Shown one piece after another: positions 12,687-14,226 of a stretch of DNA of 14,226 nucleotides. Made by a program: the position numbers and the translations under genes. The number at the start of each line of letters is the position of its first letter. Positions within the stretch are counted from its first letter, which is position 1. Source of the DNA: Candidatus Zixiibacteriota bacterium (lineage in GTDB: Bacteria; Zixibacteria; MSB-5A5; CAIYYT01); assembly GCA_023134875.1 (NCBI GenBank), contig JAGLUH010000332.1, forward strand, positions 1 through 14,226. Reading direction: 5' to 3'. The notes beneath the pieces were generated by a model. The model saw nothing but the letters and a program-made list of their open reading frames with translations, had not been told where the DNA came from and searched no databases.

Positions 12687-13697
12687 CTACTCAATCGAGA
12701 CCGATCCCGCAACCATCTTTGCCACTTCGCCGGCCAGGTCAAGGCGGCTATCGTCGTAGACGGTTAAGGTCTGCATATTCCGGTGTCTTGAGAATCTTTG
12801 CGCCTTGCGGACATCGCCGCCAGTCAGATCGAGCGCTTCAGTGATCGCCGCGTGCCGGAGACCATGCGGCCGGGCGACCATTCCAGCCTTTCGGCCAAGG
12901 TCTCGCACGAGGTAGTACACTGCGCTGCCAGTCAAGCGCCGCTCACTGGTAGCGCCCTTGCCGGCTCGGTCGCAGTTAATGAACATGGGACCTTGAGCCA
13001 TGCCCCGCACCTCGAGCCACACCTTCAGGGCATTTTGCGTAGGTTCCGGTAACGTCATGGCAACCTTTTGAGTTCTGCCCTTACCCAAGACAGCCAGAGT
13101 ACCGGAGTCCGGGTCGAAATCATCCAGGTTCAGCGATACGATCTCTCCCCGACGAAGCGCCAGATCATACAGTAATCTCAGGATCGCGACGTCCCTGGTC
13201 GCCTTGAACCGATTGCGATTACCAGCGGCTTGTTCAAGCAGCGCCTTGACTCCCTGTTTGCCGGTACCGGTGGTATCCCGATAGGGTTGCGTCTTCTCGT
13301 TTTCAATCTCGATGGACCAATTCACCAGGCCTAACTGCCTTGCCAGTTTGATTGCCGACCGGATTGTCGCCAGTCGGCGGTTGATCGTCGCCGGAGACAA
13401 CCCCCGCTCGATCATGCTGCTTTTGTATGACAGAACCATGCCGTTGGCGTTGCCCTGGCCGGCAGTCACCAGGCAGCTCAGCGCACTGGGGTTGCTTGTT
13501 GCACCGATGAAAGCAGCAAAGTGAGACAGATCGCTCTCATAGGCGCGTCTGGTTTTCTCAGATCGCCGGCAGAGGAAGTCGTCGATCAGGGTCTGGATTT
13601 TGACTTCTGATGCCGAGATGATACCGCTCGCCTGACAACGCACCGTCAGGGCGGCTTGATCTAATAAGGGATTGGTTGATTGGTTTGTGCTTGCCAT
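12687..13697 (-). CDS. Tyrosine recombinase / integrase
   Basis: A 336-residue site-specific recombinase. Residues about 35-125 are the SAM-like core-binding domain (RRSEKTRRAYESDLSHF, then LSPATINRRLATIRSAI). Residues 150-325 are the catalytic domain with a full set: Arg182 in LRRGE, Lys206 in GKG, His278 and Arg281 in PHGLRH, His305 in SRHRNMQTL and the nucleophile Tyr314 in VYDD. All key residues are present, so it is probably active. The start is ATG at 13697 with AAGG about nine bases before it. It lies downstream of the ATPase gene on the same strand, 89 bases away. It may move an integrated element, but a XerC-like or integron-like housekeeping role cannot be excluded from sequence alone. 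Confidence 0.93.
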   Translation of the reverse strand: MASTNQSTNPLLDQAALTVRCQASGIISASEVKIQTLIDDFLCRRSEKTRRAYESDLSHFAAFIGATSNPSALSCLVTAGQGNANGMVLSYKSSMIERGLSPATINRRLATIRSAIKLARQLGLVNWSIEIENEKTQPYRDTTGTGKQGVKALLEQAAGNRNRFKATRDVAILRLLYDLALRRGEIVSLNLDDFDPDSGTLAVLGKGRTQKVAMTLPEPTQNALKVWLEVRGMAQGPMFINCDRAGKGATSERRLTGSAVYYLVRDLGRKAGMVARPHGLRHAAITEALDLTGGDVRKAQRFSRHRNMQTLTVYDDSRLDLAGEVAKMVAGSVSIE

Positions 13698-13761
13698 TGT
13701 TCACTAACCTTGTCACATTGTTTATGGTGTCATTGGTACCAACCTGCGGCACTGGCAGCCA

Positions 13762-13777
13762 CACCGGGCCGCCGGTG
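13762..13777. other. Short GC-rich hairpin between ATPase and integrase genes
   Basis: CACCGG (13762-13767) pairs with CCGGTG (13772-13777) across a four-base loop. It sits just after the ATPase stop on the minus strand. There is no T-run in the minus direction. It may weaken read-through into the integrase gene or be incidental. Confidence 0.3.
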
Positions 13778-13786
13778 GTGTTTTGA

Positions 13787-14226
13787 TTATGCCAGCATTT
13801 CTCCATTTTCAACCTTCTGGAGCGCCGCACGGAAGTTGTTGCGGCAGTCTTTAAGTAACCGCTCATAAGCACCAATAGGCTTGCCGTCTAATCCTTCAGC
13901 GGCAGCAATCTCTTTGATCTTGGCAGCGAAGGCTTGACAAAGGTTACGTGACGTCAACCGGATGCCGATGCATCGGGATGCAAACGGCGTCGAGTCGATA
14001 TGCTCTTCAAACAAATCGGCGCCGTCATTAGTTGTTGTGAAGATGATAACAACGTGTTCCGACAGATTCTCCAGGACGTCAAGCAGGATTTCGATCGTAT
14101 CGCGCCGGAGACCATGCGATTCGTTGACGATCAAGGCATAACCGCCCGTCCCCGGCGTAGCCGAGCAACGGTCAGCACCGAATAACGGCTTGTATGGCCA
14201 TTGGTCAACGAAGTCCTTCAGAGACG
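13787..14226 (-). CDS. Clamp-loader-like AAA+ ATPase, N-terminus outside window
   Basis: The minus-strand frame is open from the right window edge to the TAA at 13789-13787, giving about 146 residues of the C-terminal part. An internal TTG at 14134 could be read as a start, but family-like sequence continues upstream (SLKDFVDQWPYKPLFG, then GGYALIVNESHGL), so the gene is partial. IVNESHGLR sits where clamp loaders (DnaX/RFC type) have a Walker B DEAH-like motif; here Asn replaces the usual Asp. VVIIFTTTND matches sensor 1, and FASRC matches the arginine-finger SRC motif. The tail (NNFRAALQKVENGEMLA) looks like a small helical lid. Similar ATPases occur in phage and plasmid-like islands (recalled, not searched). 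The Walker A region is outside the window. Confidence 0.8.
   Translation of the reverse strand, partial: SLKDFVDQWPYKPLFGADRCSATPGTGGYALIVNESHGLRRDTIEILLDVLENLSEHVVIIFTTTNDGADLFEEHIDSTPFASRCIGIRLTSRNLCQAFAAKIKEIAAAEGLDGKPIGAYERLLKDCRNNFRAALQKVENGEMLA

Larger units (their letters stand above)
12687..14226 (-). mobile_element. Probable edge of an integrated mobile element
   Basis: The strand switches to minus at 12687, and a tyrosine recombinase and a phage/plasmid-style clamp-loader-like ATPase follow. Both would be unusual next to the envelope genes to the left. The element boundary is probably between 12472 and 12687, and the other end is outside the window. No tRNA gene or duplicated attachment sequence can be seen here, so the extent is inferred. 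Confidence 0.45.

Noticed and set aside
12852..14118. Shared 15-base run (GCCGGAGACCATGCG) in the integrase and ATPase genes as a possible attachment duplication
   Set aside because: In both genes it encodes HGLR within a conserved motif in the same frame, and the flanks diverge at once, so shared codons by chance are the simpler explanation.

Overview
The window is about 14.2 kb of bacterial DNA. It looks like chromosome from an uncultured member of the FCB group, most like candidate phylum Zixibacteria. This is inferred from protein style only: a C-terminal double dockerin repeat with NIADVVYLI(N/A)YIFGGGP-type wording, a secreted metalloprotease ending in a FlgD/type IX-secretion-like domain, and an outer-membrane beta-barrel. 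No rRNA or other phylogenetic marker is present.

Region 1 (3-9268) is a dense run of eight plus-strand genes with overlaps or gaps of at most 25 bases, so probably one or two operons. In order: the C-terminal part of a DUF3108 protein; a conserved protein that faintly resembles deoxyhypusine synthase; a fused glutamate formimidoyltransferase/formimidoyl-THF cyclodeaminase (ftcD); a PHP-domain phosphoesterase overlapping ftcD by ATGA; a secreted HExxH metalloprotease; a small ECF-transporter S-component-like membrane protein overlapping the protease stop by TTGA; a TonB-receptor-like outer-membrane barrel without a recognisable plug; and an HD-domain hydrolase. The S component and the barrel together suggest uptake of a small nutrient, but no ECF ATPase or T subunit is present and the substrate is unknown.

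Region 2 (9269-11019) holds an intergenic stretch rich in palindromes, an MFS permease of the UMF1/Atg22-like type, another palindrome overlapping its stop codon, and a likely promoter. Region 3 (11020-12471) encodes a secreted M23 peptidase with a carboxypeptidase-regulatory-like domain and a C-terminal dockerin.

Region 4 (12472-14226) begins with a 215-base gene-free stretch containing a strong nested hairpin with a UUCG loop. Two minus-strand genes follow: a complete tyrosine recombinase and the C-terminal part of a clamp-loader-like AAA+ ATPase that runs off the window. This looks like one edge of an integrated mobile element.

The most interesting signal is a set of palindromic, multi-hairpin repeats. 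Two copies of a three-armed repeat (6681-6774 and 9348-9448) share identical ends and a conserved central arm, while their other arms differ in sequence but remain paired. One copy, plus an unrelated 81-base three-armed element (6497-6577) and further hairpin-rich sequence, lies inside the barrel gene between signal peptide and mature protein. About 354 bases of repeat-like DNA there are read through in frame without a stop. This resembles in outline the in-gene palindromic elements known from Rickettsia, but in an apparently unrelated lineage.
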